A DNA stretch of 64,000 nucleotides from Epiperipatus broadwayi. Its lineage: Eukaryota; Onychophora; Udeonychophora; Euonychophora; Peripatidae. Under the pieces are notes generated by a model. The model was not told where the DNA came from. It did no database searches and was given only the letters and a program-made list of their open reading frames with translations. The stretch covers positions 5,513,244-5,577,243 of the forward strand of contig JAQFVV010012418.1 in the NCBI GenBank assembly GCA_028023455.1, given 5' to 3'. This document shows, in pieces, positions 12,315 to 23,528 of this stretch. The translations under genes were made by a program, and so were the position numbers. The stretch's first letter is position 1. Every line of letters begins with the position of its first letter.

Positions 12315-12992
12315 TTAAATAGGATCTGGTGGTACATTAAGTAACTCCTCTTTATCTGACTTAAAACAGCACCCAAATATAATGTCATCCTCTTCATCTG
12401 ATGTCCATCCATATTCCTCATACTCATCTTCCCATCTCACTGGCGGTCGTGCTGGGTGCATTTCTAGACTCCGTGCAAACTTGCTTCCACTATACAGAAC
12501 TTCCTTATCTGATCTTCTATTTAGGTCTACTCCTTCATAGCTAGGGAAATACTTGGGGTGCTTTCCAGATCTGTTATTCCCGAATAGTAGGGTTTGAACT
12601 CGTTCTTTCTCTCTCCCTCTGTTCTTGCCCTGGCGAACCTCTGCGGCTGTCTCCTGCCTTCTCTCTGTCCATCCCAGCCTTGATTTCTTCCTACTTGTGT
12701 ATGGATCCTTTCTTTTCCTTTTCTTCTTGTTCTTTATGGTACTCTTCGATTCGTACTTCCCATACAGACCACCTATGTCCCAAAGCTCTCTATCCAACTC
12801 TGTTCTGTCCTGCTGGAGCTCCCGCTTTTTATCTTCTATTATCGCCTCAATGTCCACACATTTGGATTGTTTATTCTCAGTCTCTACTATATTCTCCAGG
12901 GTGTCCTTGCTATCCCACGTTTCCAATTCGGTCCTCTTCAAAAGGAAAGGGCAACTTTCATCATCCCCTTCATTAATCTCTGGCTTGCTCAT
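12315..12992 (-). CDS. Element 1 ORF B, 225 aa, unknown protein with basic patch and acidic tail
   Basis: A complete open frame starting ATG at 12992. The N-terminal third is mixed-charge and probably helical (CVDIEAIIEDKKRELQQDRT). A strongly basic stretch follows at about residues 85-105 (KNKKKRKRKDPYTSRKKSR), resembling a nuclear-localisation or nucleic-acid-binding segment. Near the C terminus is a Trp/Tyr/acidic segment (RWEDEYEEYGWTSDEEDD) followed by a Cys pair. No gag zinc knuckle, protease, polymerase or integrase motif is present. It overlaps ORF A by 20 nt in the +1 frame, an arrangement compatible with frameshifting, reinitiation or alternative splicing. Its composition is much richer in GC than the surrounding sequence. 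It could be a gag-like structural protein or a captured host fragment; I do not recognise the family. Confidence 0.55.
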   Translation of the reverse strand: MSKPEINEGDDESCPFLLKRTELETWDSKDTLENIVETENKQSKCVDIEAIIEDKKRELQQDRTELDRELWDIGGLYGKYESKSTIKNKKKRKRKDPYTSRKKSRLGWTERRQETAAEVRQGKNRGREKERVQTLLFGNNRSGKHPKYFPSYEGVDLNRRSDKEVLYSGSKFARSLEMHPARPPVRWEDEYEEYGWTSDEEDDIIFGCCFKSDKEELLNVPPDPI

Positions 12993-13545
12993 TTTGTCCA
13001 GCTGTTTTCCTCAACTCTTCCTTTTCCACTGGTTTTAAGTCTTCTTTTACTAATACTATTATATCAATTTTAATATGTTCTTCTAGCATTGTGCTATCAG
13101 ACTTTACTTCTTCTCCCTGATCTGACACTAACTCTTCTATCTCATCCTCTACAGTATTCTGCATTTCCTTGCCATTTTCGTCCTGTGCTTTTTCTATCTT
13201 CTCTGCGAGTTTTACTGGAATCTCCTCACTTTTTAGCTGGCATCCCTGCAGGATTTTACAGAGTTTTTCTTCTAGGTCTTTTCTAATCTGTGCTGTCCCT
13301 TCCTCACATCGCCTGCCCAAAGCTTCAAAACGTTCCATTTTTAGATTATTTCTACAATCTGTCTCTTCTGCATCCTGTCTAATTTGCTTTAATGGTGACT
13401 CCATCATTAAGTTCATATTCCAGCATTCTTTCTTAAATTCTTCTATCGGTCTTAATATAATACCCCTACACATTCCTTCTTTTCCTGTTTTCCCTTCTTC
13501 CCCTTCGCTCACTACTTCCCTTTCTTCCTCCATACTATTATCCAT
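12973..13545 (-). CDS. Element 1 ORF A, 190 aa, acidic helical protein of unknown function
   Basis: An open frame from ATG at 13545, very rich in Glu and Lys. After an acidic start (MDNSMEEEREVVSEGEEG) the sequence looks like a long amphipathic helix or coiled coil (FEALGRRCEEGTAQIRKDLE, then KLAEKIEKAQDENGKEM). Such a region could mediate self-assembly, as in the gag proteins of some retroelements, but this is inference only. The stop lies 20 nt inside ORF B. The leader between the 5' repeat and this ORF is about 1.2 kb. That such long open frames persist in a non-recent insertion argues either for selection before insertion or for chance. No homologue is recognised by eye. Confidence 0.55.
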   Translation of the reverse strand: MDNSMEEEREVVSEGEEGKTGKEGMCRGIILRPIEEFKKECWNMNLMMESPLKQIRQDAEETDCRNNLKMERFEALGRRCEEGTAQIRKDLEEKLCKILQGCQLKSEEIPVKLAEKIEKAQDENGKEMQNTVEDEIEELVSDQGEEVKSDSTMLEEHIKIDIIVLVKEDLKPVEKEELRKTAGQNEQARD

Positions 13546-14254
13546 TTTAATATACTAACAACAAAAAAAATTCTAATTTTACTGGCTCAATTCGTTTTTA
13601 CTAAAGATTCTTGGTTTTTTGTTTGCTTTACTAACTCGGCTAATTGCTGTACTCCACAAAGAAAACGATCTGTCTCCTACTCATCTCAACACCTATGCCT
13701 AACTCTATTAATACACCTAACTTCTCGCTATACATTCGCCTGATGCCCACCCAACATTTAACTAACGGTGAAATAAGTTTAATATATATATAACAAAAAA
13801 TTTATAAAATGCAACTCACCCTTGGCCTCTTGCAGCTGTTTTTCTTTTTTAAATTTTCCACGGTTCATGGTTATAATTTAATTTACACGTCTGTGCCAGT
13901 TTCGAACCTTTAAGATTTGATTTGACCTTACATTTATTTCCTTCTCTTTCTCGTTCAATCCAATTCATAAAACATAAAACAAATAATAGACCCCCCTTTT
14001 CTCTCTTTACTCCTGATGACAAAATTTATGTGAGAACGATTTGACATTTATTCAAATCGTCCTCGAGCGCCAGTCACAGTGAGCAAGAAAGTTTACACAA
14101 CATATATTATAAATCCCCTTAAAAATTCTACTATGCATCTATATAAATAATTTTTATATAATAAATTAATAATCTATTCATAGTATGGAATTAATTGACG
14201 TTCAAACTCAGGAAAAAAAATCTATACATTTACATTATTTTGGAAAACAAAAAA

Positions 14255-14675
14255 AAAATTAATTCAAAATCATTAATCTTAAACAAAAGAATTTTATCTC
14301 TATACTCAATCTCCTCAGGGGTGGAAATAAGTTACATGCCCCATGATTTTGGGCGTACAAACCCGGGGGAAAAAAAATCTTACATATATTATTATTATTG
14401 AAAATGGAGGGCAAAAAAACATTATATGTACATATATTAAACGCTCTACAGGGTATTGCAGGGTGTAGGAATATCGAATAGTCACACGATGGGCGTCCAA
14501 ACCCGGTGAAAAAAAAATCTTACATATATATACATTATTTAAAAAAAACTGACTCAAAATCATTAATTTTGACCAAAAGAATTATATATATACTCCATAA
14601 TCTCTTCAGGGGTGGAAATGAGTTACAAGCCCCATGATTTGGGCATCCAAACCCGGTGGAAAAAAAAATACTATG
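14255..14675. repeat. Short tandem array inside the leader of element 1
   Basis: Two units of roughly 300 bp and a partial third share 'caaaatcattaat', 'ctcaggggtggaaat', 'gccccatgatt', and 'ccaaacccgg' followed by poly-A and 'tcttacatatat'. The motif AAACCCGG plus poly-A occurs near 14357, 14500 and 14650. It lies between the putative primer-binding site and ORF A on the minus strand. Confidence 0.65.
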
Positions 14676-14776
14676 TAACAGTCAAGTTTGTACATTCGCG
14701 TAACAGAATTCAGAATCCAAGCAAAAGAGACCGAAGCTGACCAGACTAGGACTGTGACATCCCAAGTCTGACCACA

Positions 14777-14793
14777 CTTCAACTCGTAAGCCA
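14777..14793 (-). promoter_or_regulatory. Putative primer-binding site of element 1
   Basis: On the minus strand, TGGCTTACGAGTTGAAG follows the 5' terminal repeat with no gap. A TGG start, complementary to the CCA end of a tRNA, is the rule for LTR element primer sites. The matching tRNA was not identified. Confidence 0.45.
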
Positions 14794-16915
14794 GGATTCC
14801 AAGACTCAAGACCCTACGAATGACCACCTTGAAATTACACATAGTATACCTCTTTCCACATGGCCGACATAGGTCACGGAGAAGCAATAAGACTCTGAGG
14901 AATAAAAGAAAGGTTCTTAATTGACTAAAATATCACTAAACTAATTTAACTTAATGCATAGTTTTCATACATATAGGCTATAAATAATAATTGGAATTGG
15001 ATTGAATTAGATCAATAACGAGACAGAGAATGAAATACATTAAATTAATTATATATTTATTTACAATTGGCATAGCTATATATCACTTATTTACACCAGC
15101 ATTCAGCGTAGAATGTACGATCTATTCAGTTACTTATAGATAATAAATATTTAAGGAGGGAGAGTATATTTCTATGGACTTAAGAATTTAAATGTCAAAT
15201 ATACTTATCAATACGATCAAGGCTAAATTTAATTCTAAATAAAACTAAACGGTTAAGTTTTTAAATGGTTGATTATCAAAGAGCCACTTTTCACATATTA
15301 AATCATTTAAATAATAAAAAATAGGATTTCGAAACAGCGCAGAAAGTGGATGCTATAAACAAATTACGCGAAGATTTTCAAATAATATCTTCTTAAAATA
15401 TACATGAAATTAGTGCCTACTGTTTCGAAATATTGGCATATAAAATATAATAAGCATTTAAAATAAGCAAAGAAATATAGACACAACCGCAGTGATATAA
15501 CTTTAAATTAGACACTTATAATGTACTTTAAATGAAAGGAAAATATAAATAAGTCAGATTATTTAAACTTTAGTCAGATTATTTAAACTTTAACACATTA
15601 AATTTTGATAGCAATTGACATATTTAAAATATTAATTAAATGGATTTAAGTTTTGGGTACATATTAGTTTTATAATTATTTTAAAAGAGAGTTAGCTAAC
15701 TTATATAGATATTATTTACACAAAGAATTACACAGAGCTCTGCGGTTTGAAAAATAAAACGGTACCGGTATTATTTGTCTGGACTGCAAGTTGTTGGTTT
15801 GGTTTAGTTTGACTGGGCGGCATCATCTTTCCCATTATGTTAGGCTCGTCTCTTTTATCGGCATGATGGTGGTTTAGGCCTTTCGACGAGAGAAACCCCG
15901 TTCTCCCGCGGAGTAACAGCAACAAGATGCCTGCTTTTAGCCGGACATGTTAAAATTAACAATTGTGAATACTGGCTACAATTCTCACTAACAATATGGC
16001 TGTCTATCTCTAACAATATGGCTGTCTATCTGTTAAAAATACAGAGTATTTATATGTTTTCCTTATCGGAATCTATCGCCTCAAGACTCACTAAACTCAG
16101 GAATTTAATTAAATATTTTTCAATTTATAATCCAGATCTTAGATAATTTACGTTAGAAACATTCCATAAGCTATTATTATAATTAAGATTTTTCGTTGCA
16201 AACAATTGTCCAATTTAGATTTTAAAATAACTTAAATCTTATCTAAAGAGATTTTAATTAGTAAATTTTGAACTAGTTTTACTTTTTACGAATTCCAGGT
16301 GTGGTCGTTAATGACACTTGTTTACAATCAAAAATCTTTTAATTACTTGACCAGCTTTTATTTTTAATCTTACATATAATAGAAACTATTTAAAAACAAC
16401 CTTTTAACATTTTTTTAAAACTAAAACATTTTTAACGTATTTATTAAAAATAATTTACAAATATATTTTGATATAACTTTTAAATATATCTTCGAGAAAC
16501 TTTTCCCTGAAATATATTTAAAACAAGAAATCTTTTAACAATTTTTAAAGAAACATTTAATAGTATTTTTAGATAATGGCTTTTACATATTTTAAATCAT
16601 GTCTTTCTTCTATATAGCACAGATTATATATCCACATACGAAATTACAATATTAAACAACAAAATTAATAATTTACTCTTAACTTAAATAATATAATAAA
16701 CATTTTTAGAAATATTAAATCAATTTAGTACGCTATAATTTTACTAATCCTATCTAATTATAGCGTTCGTTCGCACGCAAATATATAATACTGTTTATAC
16801 AGACATGAGCATATTTTAGATTTATTAACATTTAAATAGGTTCGAACTTAGCACAGATGAGAGTGTCATTAGGTTTGATGGTGAAACGATAGGGGCTTGG
16901 AAAGTTATCGTTTCA
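14794..16915 (-). repeat. Terminal direct repeat of element 1, right copy (5' LTR in element orientation)
   Basis: The right copy is 2,122 bp. It is colinear with the left copy except for a deletion corresponding to about 9261-10088, whose ends share 'tgt(a/t)cg', and many small differences. The terminal hairpin at 16882-16915 is intact. Confidence 0.75.
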
Positions 16916-17664
16916 CTATATGATACAGATATAATTTGAATATATTAAACTGATAGGCCATGGAAATTAACTATTCTTCAGTATGTGGGTGCATAAATGA
17001 TAAGATGGCTGGTTCCTTTTAGATTAGGACAATTCTTGGATCTTGGAAGTTGGTGATTCATTTGATGTTGCCTGGTCATTCTCTAGGTAATCGTTTGATG
17101 ACTTGCCAGTGGATGGATGATATTCCTATGTTTACTGTTTCATGGTGATGGTAAAGACATTACTGATGTTATTAGCTTATAGAGTTGAATTATTAATAGG
17201 CATATGACTGGCAGTCTCCCAATCTGCACTGTTTAATGACTCTTTTACCTCTACATCTTCCTGTATTTCCTACTAGTCATTAGAATTACTATTTTCTGCT
17301 ATATATTAGAAAGTAAGTGGTCTTTTTTGGTTTCTTCAGCCAGCTAATAATTAATAAATTATTAATAAAACTTCAACCGTCAAAATTCTTCATATCTGCA
17401 GATTCAATAGAAAATTATTAGCTTTTGGAGATAATTTGTTCTTTTATAACACAATCAAATTATAAAACGAACATTAATTCATTTCTAAGCATTATTTTAT
17501 ATGTGGTAATAGCTTAAAAACAATTATTATCTTTGGAAAAAGTTTAAAATTTCATGAAATTAAACTCAATAAAACCGGCAAGGATTGTAAATGTTTAAAT
17601 TATGATTTTATATTTTTTTTATAACATTATAGATTAAGTCTAATGACAATGCTGTTATAAATTA
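16916..17664. other. Intron sequence, nothing recognised
   Basis: AT-rich with no convincing open frame or repeat match. Confidence 0.5.
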
Positions 17665-19243
17665 TTAGAGTAGAAAGCAAACTTTTTTAAAATTCTGAAT
17701 CTCATCTTGATCATCAAATATCCAATTCATGAATGGTTCAATAACATGCAACTCATTATTGGGGTAAATAAATGGCCGTAATCCATTTTCAGTCATCAGG
17801 CTGTCCATCAATTGTTTATTAATGGGCTTTATTTGATCAGCTGAAAGTTTACACCAGCCAAAAAAAGAGGCAAGATTATCTGAATTTCTTATATCATTAT
17901 CATAAATTGCGTAATTAAATATAGATTGTTTAAAATTTTGAATTTCAAAATAACTTGTAAAGCACCAAGAAAGAAAACCATCAATAACAAAAAATTGTTT
18001 AGTGAAAACAAAATCTAGAAGAAAGCCCCTACCTCTGAAATTGTTTAATATTTCTTTTTTTATAATTGATGGTTACTTCTAGAAGACAACCAATTTATAA
18101 TGTCTTTTATAACTTCAAACTCATTATAACACAAATTTATAAAATTTTATTTAGTGATTAGTTTTAGATTTAAATGTTGGAATAAATATTCTTTAAATTC
18201 ATATATATCTTTACTATTAAATAAAAAATACTGAAATATAAAAGTCAATAGTATTTATATTAAATGTTGATTTAATAGTCACAGAGATAAGTGATTTGAT
18301 TCAAAATAAAATATCCTTTTTCTTAAAAACAATTTTATCATTATCTGAAAGAAAGCAGATATCAATAAGTCTATTAACTTTGGCCACATCTAATTCTAAA
18401 AATTCGCTTTCAAAATAAGACATTATCAAGCAGAAAAAGTTCTTTATAGTGTGAAATTTTGTCAAATGAGAACAAACAAGATACATAATTATCTAACATG
18501 ATCCTATTCTCAATAATATTTGTAATCTGATCATTGTCATAAGATATAAATCCAGAGAAAATCAATTCTTTTTTAAATTCCTCTTCAGATAGCTCAAACC
18601 AATCAATATACTTCTTTATGCTACAATTGCGAAAGAAAGATTTACATATGCAAATTTCTATAAAAAAAAGTAGTAAAATCACGATTTTCTGCAAGAAATT
18701 CACAATGATCTGAAATTTTTAATTTAAACCATTTTAAATCATTAATTTCTGCATTGGTATTATATCTGATACTACAATTTGTAAACGGTGCTAAAATATG
18801 AAAATGCCAATCAGACCAGGTTAATAAAGTGAATGTATTAAATGTCAAGCAGAAATCTGCAAACACATCAACATATTTTATTGTATATCTATATTTTTCT
18901 TCTTTCCTGCAATATTTTTTTTAATACAAAAAAATAATTCCTTTTTTAAATTTTGGCTTCCTCTTTGGTGGAAAAGCATCAGTTGATAATATTGTCGAGC
19001 TCTTCAAAATATTTGTTCTACAACAAAAATTCAAATTCCTGATCTTCTAGCATTGAAAAAATTAGTTGTTTTTTTTCCAATGTAAAATTTCACATTCACC
19101 CACCAATTCAAGCAATGGTCTATCTAAAAGAGATTTGAAATTATCTTTGATTAGGAGTTCTTTAAAATGACAGCTATTGGCCATAGAATACAATCCTTCC
19201 CTTTTAACTCTTCTCTGATCTCTTGATCACTTTCTGTATCCAT
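17665..19243 (-). pseudogene. Decayed intronless reading frame, unknown (possibly BTB/BACK-like)
   Basis: On the minus strand, successive frames join into a protein-like sequence interrupted by frameshifts and stops. It begins ATG at 19243 (MDTESDQEIREELKG), then SMANSCHFKELLIKDNFKSL, then WFKLKISDHCEFLAENRDF, then IDWFELSEEEFKKELIFSGF, then SEFLELDVAKVNRLIDICFL, then NEFEVIKDIINWLSSRSN. It ends with an open stretch of about 125 codons (18060 to 17665) containing DNLASFFGWCKLSADQIKP and EPFMNWIFDDQDEIQNFKK. Short helix-rich units with recurring Trp-Phe-x-Leu and Leu-x-Asp patterns recall BTB/BACK-type or other helical repeat proteins, but I do not recognise a family. At least four frame disruptions mean it is not functional. 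It may be a retrocopy or a transposon-carried gene. Confidence 0.5.
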
Positions 19244-19770
19244 TAACCTATATTTTCTTCATGTTATCATTTATAAGTATCTTGGTCCTTTTCTATTACT
19301 GTTTTACACAATATTTGCTAGTTTTGTAAAGAACTACTTTTTTCACAATACTCATTCAAACATCAAAGAGGCTTCACTGCCTTTACACACCTATTATAAG
19401 CTAATGTTTATTTCCTAATCATACAGCATTTTAGATTGTTATTATGCATTTTATTTAGATCTTCAATTGATTGGTTAACTACCAGCTATTTTATTATTTT
19501 ATTTTAGTTAATTTATCTGAGTTTCCACATGCCACACATTAAATAAATTTACCTATCATATTATTGTAACATTTTGATTTCTTTGAATTTGGTATTCATT
19601 AAATATCTTAATTTTAATTCTTTTGAGTAATTTAAAAATGCTACTTCTAGGTTTAACTTTATATGAAATAGTCCCTTGGGTTTAAGGTTATTACATAGGG
19701 GTGTTGTTTGTAGTGGTATGATGCTTATGGTTTTGAAAACAACTAATCATTATATAGATTTTACAATGTA

Positions 19771-21062
19771 CTAAGTTGTGCCTAACACGTTGGGTGCCAT
19801 TTGCAACAGAAATGATCTTGCTCCCAACACATTGGTCACCATTTGTAATGGAAATGAGTTTATTGTGTAACAGTATGATCTATTGTCCCAGACTCTTGTT
19901 TAACATTCCCACAAATTTGGATAGCATTTATGATGGATCGGATATGACAACCACCTGAGTTTATGCCTCCAACAAATGGCTGCACCAGTTGTAATGGAAT
20001 GATCTATTATATATAAGACCAGATTCTCCTAACGATGCAATTGAACAGTGTCTAGTGCCAAAAATTAGTTGTAATTGGATCAGAATAGAACAAAATAACT
20101 ATTTGCGCCACTCATTTTTTTGTACATTGGGGTCATGGAATGATTTTGAGTTCCTAAAGTTTGCTAATTATAAATGTATCAGAATTATAGTATGATGAGT
20201 TCAACTCTAATACAGATTATTACCACATGGTTGCACTTTAGACCATCAATATTATGGTTTTTCCTCATATTCCTGTCACTCCTCAATTTTAAACTCCGCA
20301 GTTACATGCACAATCCTAATTAGAATTTGTGTATGTTTATCATTTACCATTGCCTGTGCCACATCATTTACTCAATTTTCCATTACCCATGCCATATCAT
20401 TTATCTATCTTTCCATTAAGCATGCTATATCATTTATTCAACTTTCCCTTATATATGCCATAACTTGGAGGTAAATATTTTTAGTTTAGATCAAACTTAT
20501 GATAATCATCACTCTAGTTTATTAGGATTGTGCATATAACCATGGAGTTTGAATACTGAGGACTGACAGGAATATGAGAACTCATGATATTGGTGACCAA
20601 AGTGCAACTATGTGATAATAATATGTATTAAGAGTTGAACTCAGCATACTATAAATGTGATATATTTATAATTGGCAAACTTTAGACTCAAATTTGTTCC
20701 ATGGCTCCAATGTACAAATAAAATAAGTAGTGCAAATAGCTATTTTGTTCTATTCTGATCCAATTAACAACTAATTATTGGCACTAGACCCTCTTCAATT
20801 GTGTCATTAGGAGAATCTGGTTTCATACATAATAGACCATTTCATTACAACTGGCACAACCATTTGTTGAAGGCATGAACTCAGATGGATGTCATATCCA
20901 ATCCATCATAAAGGTCATCCAAATCTGGGGGAATGTTAAACAAGAGCCTAGGACAATAGTTCATTCCGTTACACAATAAACTCATTTCTGTTACAAATGG
21001 TGACCAATATGTTAGGGGCAAGATCATTTCCGTTACAATATATATATATACAACACATGGCA
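19771..21062. repeat. Foldback element B, complete copy with both arms
   Basis: The left arm (about 19771-20330) and right arm (about 20500-21062) are long inverted copies. 'ttggtcaccatttgta' on the left answers 'tacaaatggtgaccaa' on the right, and 'cctccaacaaatgg' answers 'ccatttgttg'. The spacer (20340-20465) holds the inverted form of the minisatellite seen at 7990-8241. Open frames in the arms (60 codons on each strand) mirror one another and are not genes. No transposase is present, so it is a non-autonomous foldback or MITE. Confidence 0.8.
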
Positions 21063-22091
21063 AATAACAAAATTATTTTAAAGTGATTTTTGGCAGTTTA
21101 CCAAAAATTAATTGGCATTTGAATTTCAACTAATTAAATTTACTTAAAATGGATATTGATAATGATGATCAAACCTTGTCTTTGATATAACTGCTTATAT
21201 AAGGTACTCCGTGATCAAATCTTCTGTCTTTGATATAACTGTTTATATAAGGTACTCTGATTATATTTCCTGTTCATCATATATTAAATCCTATCTCAGA
21301 GAGTCTCACTTAATATTCATTTATAAAGATCTATTTGAATGTACAGGGTGGCACTTTCTTCTAAGGAAGATCACATAAGAATGCTTGCCTTCTGATATCA
21401 CTACAGGGTTCTCACAATAACAACCCTGGTTTGCTTAACTCAGGACATGAACAAGTAAAGGATTGCTATGCATGCATTGGAAATTGAGCTAAGGATGCAA
21501 AGACAATTAACTAATTTAAATATCTTTATTTATTTTAGCTAATCTCAACAGATGTTGGAAATGTTATTATTTTATGACTAATCCAATAAATCAAAGAAAC
21601 AATATAAAGATTAATTATAAATGCCAAAAGTAAATACATACATAGATATACACATTTAAAAAATATACATATATTAATTTATATTATATTAATAAAAATT
21701 CATCACTAATAATAATAAACAATATATTCAAAAATATAGACATTAAAACATATGTATGAAATTAATATATATATATATTTAGAGATTTTCTTATCTATAT
21801 GCACATAAATTTAAATTCTTACTGCAATTTTTCTAAGCAATTTAGCCAGTTTACTACAAAGTGGCTAAATTTGACTCTGAAGTGTGATATTAAAGCCTCT
21901 GTTGGTTATTGGATTTTTCTTGGTTTTGGGTAATCTGCTGTTTAAATATGCAGACTATAAAAGTATAGTCAATGAGAAACAATTCTTCCATGAGTAAGAA
22001 CTGTATTTAATATTCTCTACTGATTTCTTATAGGTGCTTCTTTGGGATTAGTAAGGCTACATCATTCAGGTCTTGACCGCACATTGGGTGG
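21063..22091. other. Intron sequence with one short tandem duplication
   Basis: AT-rich. A roughly 50-bp direct duplication around 'tttgatataactg' plus 'ttatataaggtactc' occurs near 21180-21257. Nothing else is recognised. Confidence 0.5.
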
Positions 22092-22099
22092 GCTTAGTA

Positions 22100-22814
22100 C
22101 AGGCATGGCCAACAGTTTTTGTCCAAGGGCCACATTAGAAAGAAAACTTTTTTCACAGGCCGGATGAAATATTACAGTGATAAAAAAATTGACCGCAAAC
22201 GTAGAGGCGTGTCAATTAGAAGCTACATCCAATCACAAGAGCTTTATTCGCAATAAAGTAATCAAAGCTCGCTCTAGTAGTCTAGTTTAAAAGCTTCATT
22301 GAGTTTGTTACAATAACATATCTATAAAAACTACAACTGTATTACCAAAATCATTACAAGTGGTTATTCAGAAAAATAAAAATTGATTTTAAACAAGTAC
22401 AACAAAGTGCTTTTAAAATCGCAATTTATTTTTATTTTTTTAGTTAGTATAATTTATTTTTTAGATAACGTACAATGAATATTGTTTTTGTTTCATATTT
22501 ATCTATTTAATTTAATTAAAGTTAAAATTGGAGAGAATAAAAACAACATGCAGATTACTGATCCAGATAAACAAAAAGAAAATTCATAAAGAAATCTTTT
22601 ATATAAAAAATTTAAGGGACAAAAAAACTAAATCTTATTTTAGTTACTTACTGGGAATCTATGAACTGCGATGCAGAGGAAAGTAGCAAAAAAAAAGTAC
22701 AGTTTCTATCTTACTTACATATATCGATTTCCAATAACCAAAAATGCTTCCGAGGGCCACATACACTCATGACGCGGCCGGATCCGGCCCACGGGCCTAT
22801 GTTGGACATGCCTG
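22100..22814. mobile_element. Non-autonomous hAT-type transposon (MITE), 715 bp
   Basis: The terminal inverted repeats are CAGGCATGGCCAACA at the left and TGTTGGACATGCCTG at the right (14 of 15 match). A perfect 8-bp target duplication, GCTTAGTA, flanks them at 22092-22099 and 22815-22822. Eight-bp duplications and CAG...CTG termini are diagnostic of the hAT superfamily. The subterminal regions contain 'gggccac' and 'ccggccc' blocks, common in this group. No transposase frame is visible; the interior is AT-rich. The single terminal mismatch and intact duplication suggest a fairly young insertion. Confidence 0.92.
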
Positions 22815-22822
22815 GCTTAGTA

Positions 22823-23404
22823 TGTCACGTTTATTTTTTAACTTCACAGAATTTTGACATTCTAAGCTGTTTTTGTGTCAATACTAAAAAGTATTATATC
22901 AGTGATCTTAAATGTATAATGCTTCTGAAAACAAAAGTCTTAGCTTGTTTTCTTTCTCTAATGATTTGACACTAATTTTTAATTACTTCTTAATTATATG
23001 TTCTTCAATTGAATTTAGCATTCATCAAATTGTATAAAGATTTTGAATTAGCTCAATTTTTTCTCTTCTTTTTTTTGGATAGATTTTAACTTTAAAAGAA
23101 ATTATTAAGCAGCATCACAACATATACCTATATTTTATATAACATGTGTATTAATATATGCAAACCTTTATACATTCTTTTTATGAATAAACATTATTGT
23201 TGTAGAATTCAAACATTCTAGAACATTTGATTTATTCCTCAATTTTAGCTCAATTGATTTAGGAGGCTTGTAAGATATGATATCACTAGAAATAGACAAA
23301 ATCATATAGTTATAGTAGTAGTAAATCATTCTCTCTCCAGGCTATGAATTAAAAACCCTCTAAATGTTGAACAAAGAATCAAAAATTGAATGAATCCAAA
23401 AGTG
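22823..23404. other. Intron sequence, nothing recognised
   Basis: AT-rich with no repeat match or coding signal. Confidence 0.5.
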
Positions 23405-23419
23405 AATCCATCTATTCTT

Positions 23420-23513
23420 TTTAATGTGTCAAAGCATCAGCCAGGAACCAAACCCCGGGACAACTACCTGTAAGGCAGCTGTGCTAGCTACTCGGCCAAC
23501 AATGCTTGACAGA
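23420..23513 (-). mobile_element. tRNA-derived SINE, copy 1
   Basis: A perfect 15-bp target duplication AATCCATCTATTCTT flanks it (23405-23419 and 23514-23528). Read on the minus strand it starts with an A-box-like TTGGCCGAGTAGC, passes 'ggtagttgtcccggg' and 'ggttcctggctgatgc', and ends 'tttgacacatta' plus a short A-rich tail. It shares 'cctggctgatgct' and 'gacacat' with the copies at 39467 and 63073. Only a tRNA-like head and a short tail are present. Confidence 0.85.
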
Positions 23514-23528
23514 AATCCATCTATTCTT

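Larger units (their letters stand above)
8934..16915 (-). mobile_element. LTR-type element 1 with 2-3 kb terminal direct repeats
   Basis: Two long direct repeats (8934-11885 and 14794-16915) flank a 2.9 kb interior (11886-14793). Both begin at the left with GGATTCCAAGACTCAAGACC and end at the right with AAAGTTATCGTTTCA. Read on the minus strand, each repeat starts TGAAACGATA, and the 5' copy (right) is followed at once by TGGCTTACGAGTTGAAG, a plausible primer-binding site. The interior carries two overlapping minus-strand ORFs, so minus is the natural orientation. No reverse transcriptase, integrase, protease or zinc knuckle is seen, so it would be non-autonomous. No target-site duplication is found: the flanks are AAATG and CTATA. 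The repeats differ by many small changes and one ~0.83 kb deletion, so the insertion is not recent. A segmental duplication is the main alternative. Confidence 0.65.

Noticed and set aside
8934-16915. Simple tandem segmental duplication instead of an LTR element
   Set aside because: Not fully excluded because no target duplication is seen, but the hairpin start, the adjacent TGG site and the parallel layout of element 2 favour an LTR element.
22661-22969. 102-codon plus-strand open frame
   Set aside because: It runs across the right end of the hAT MITE into intron sequence, so it is a chance frame.
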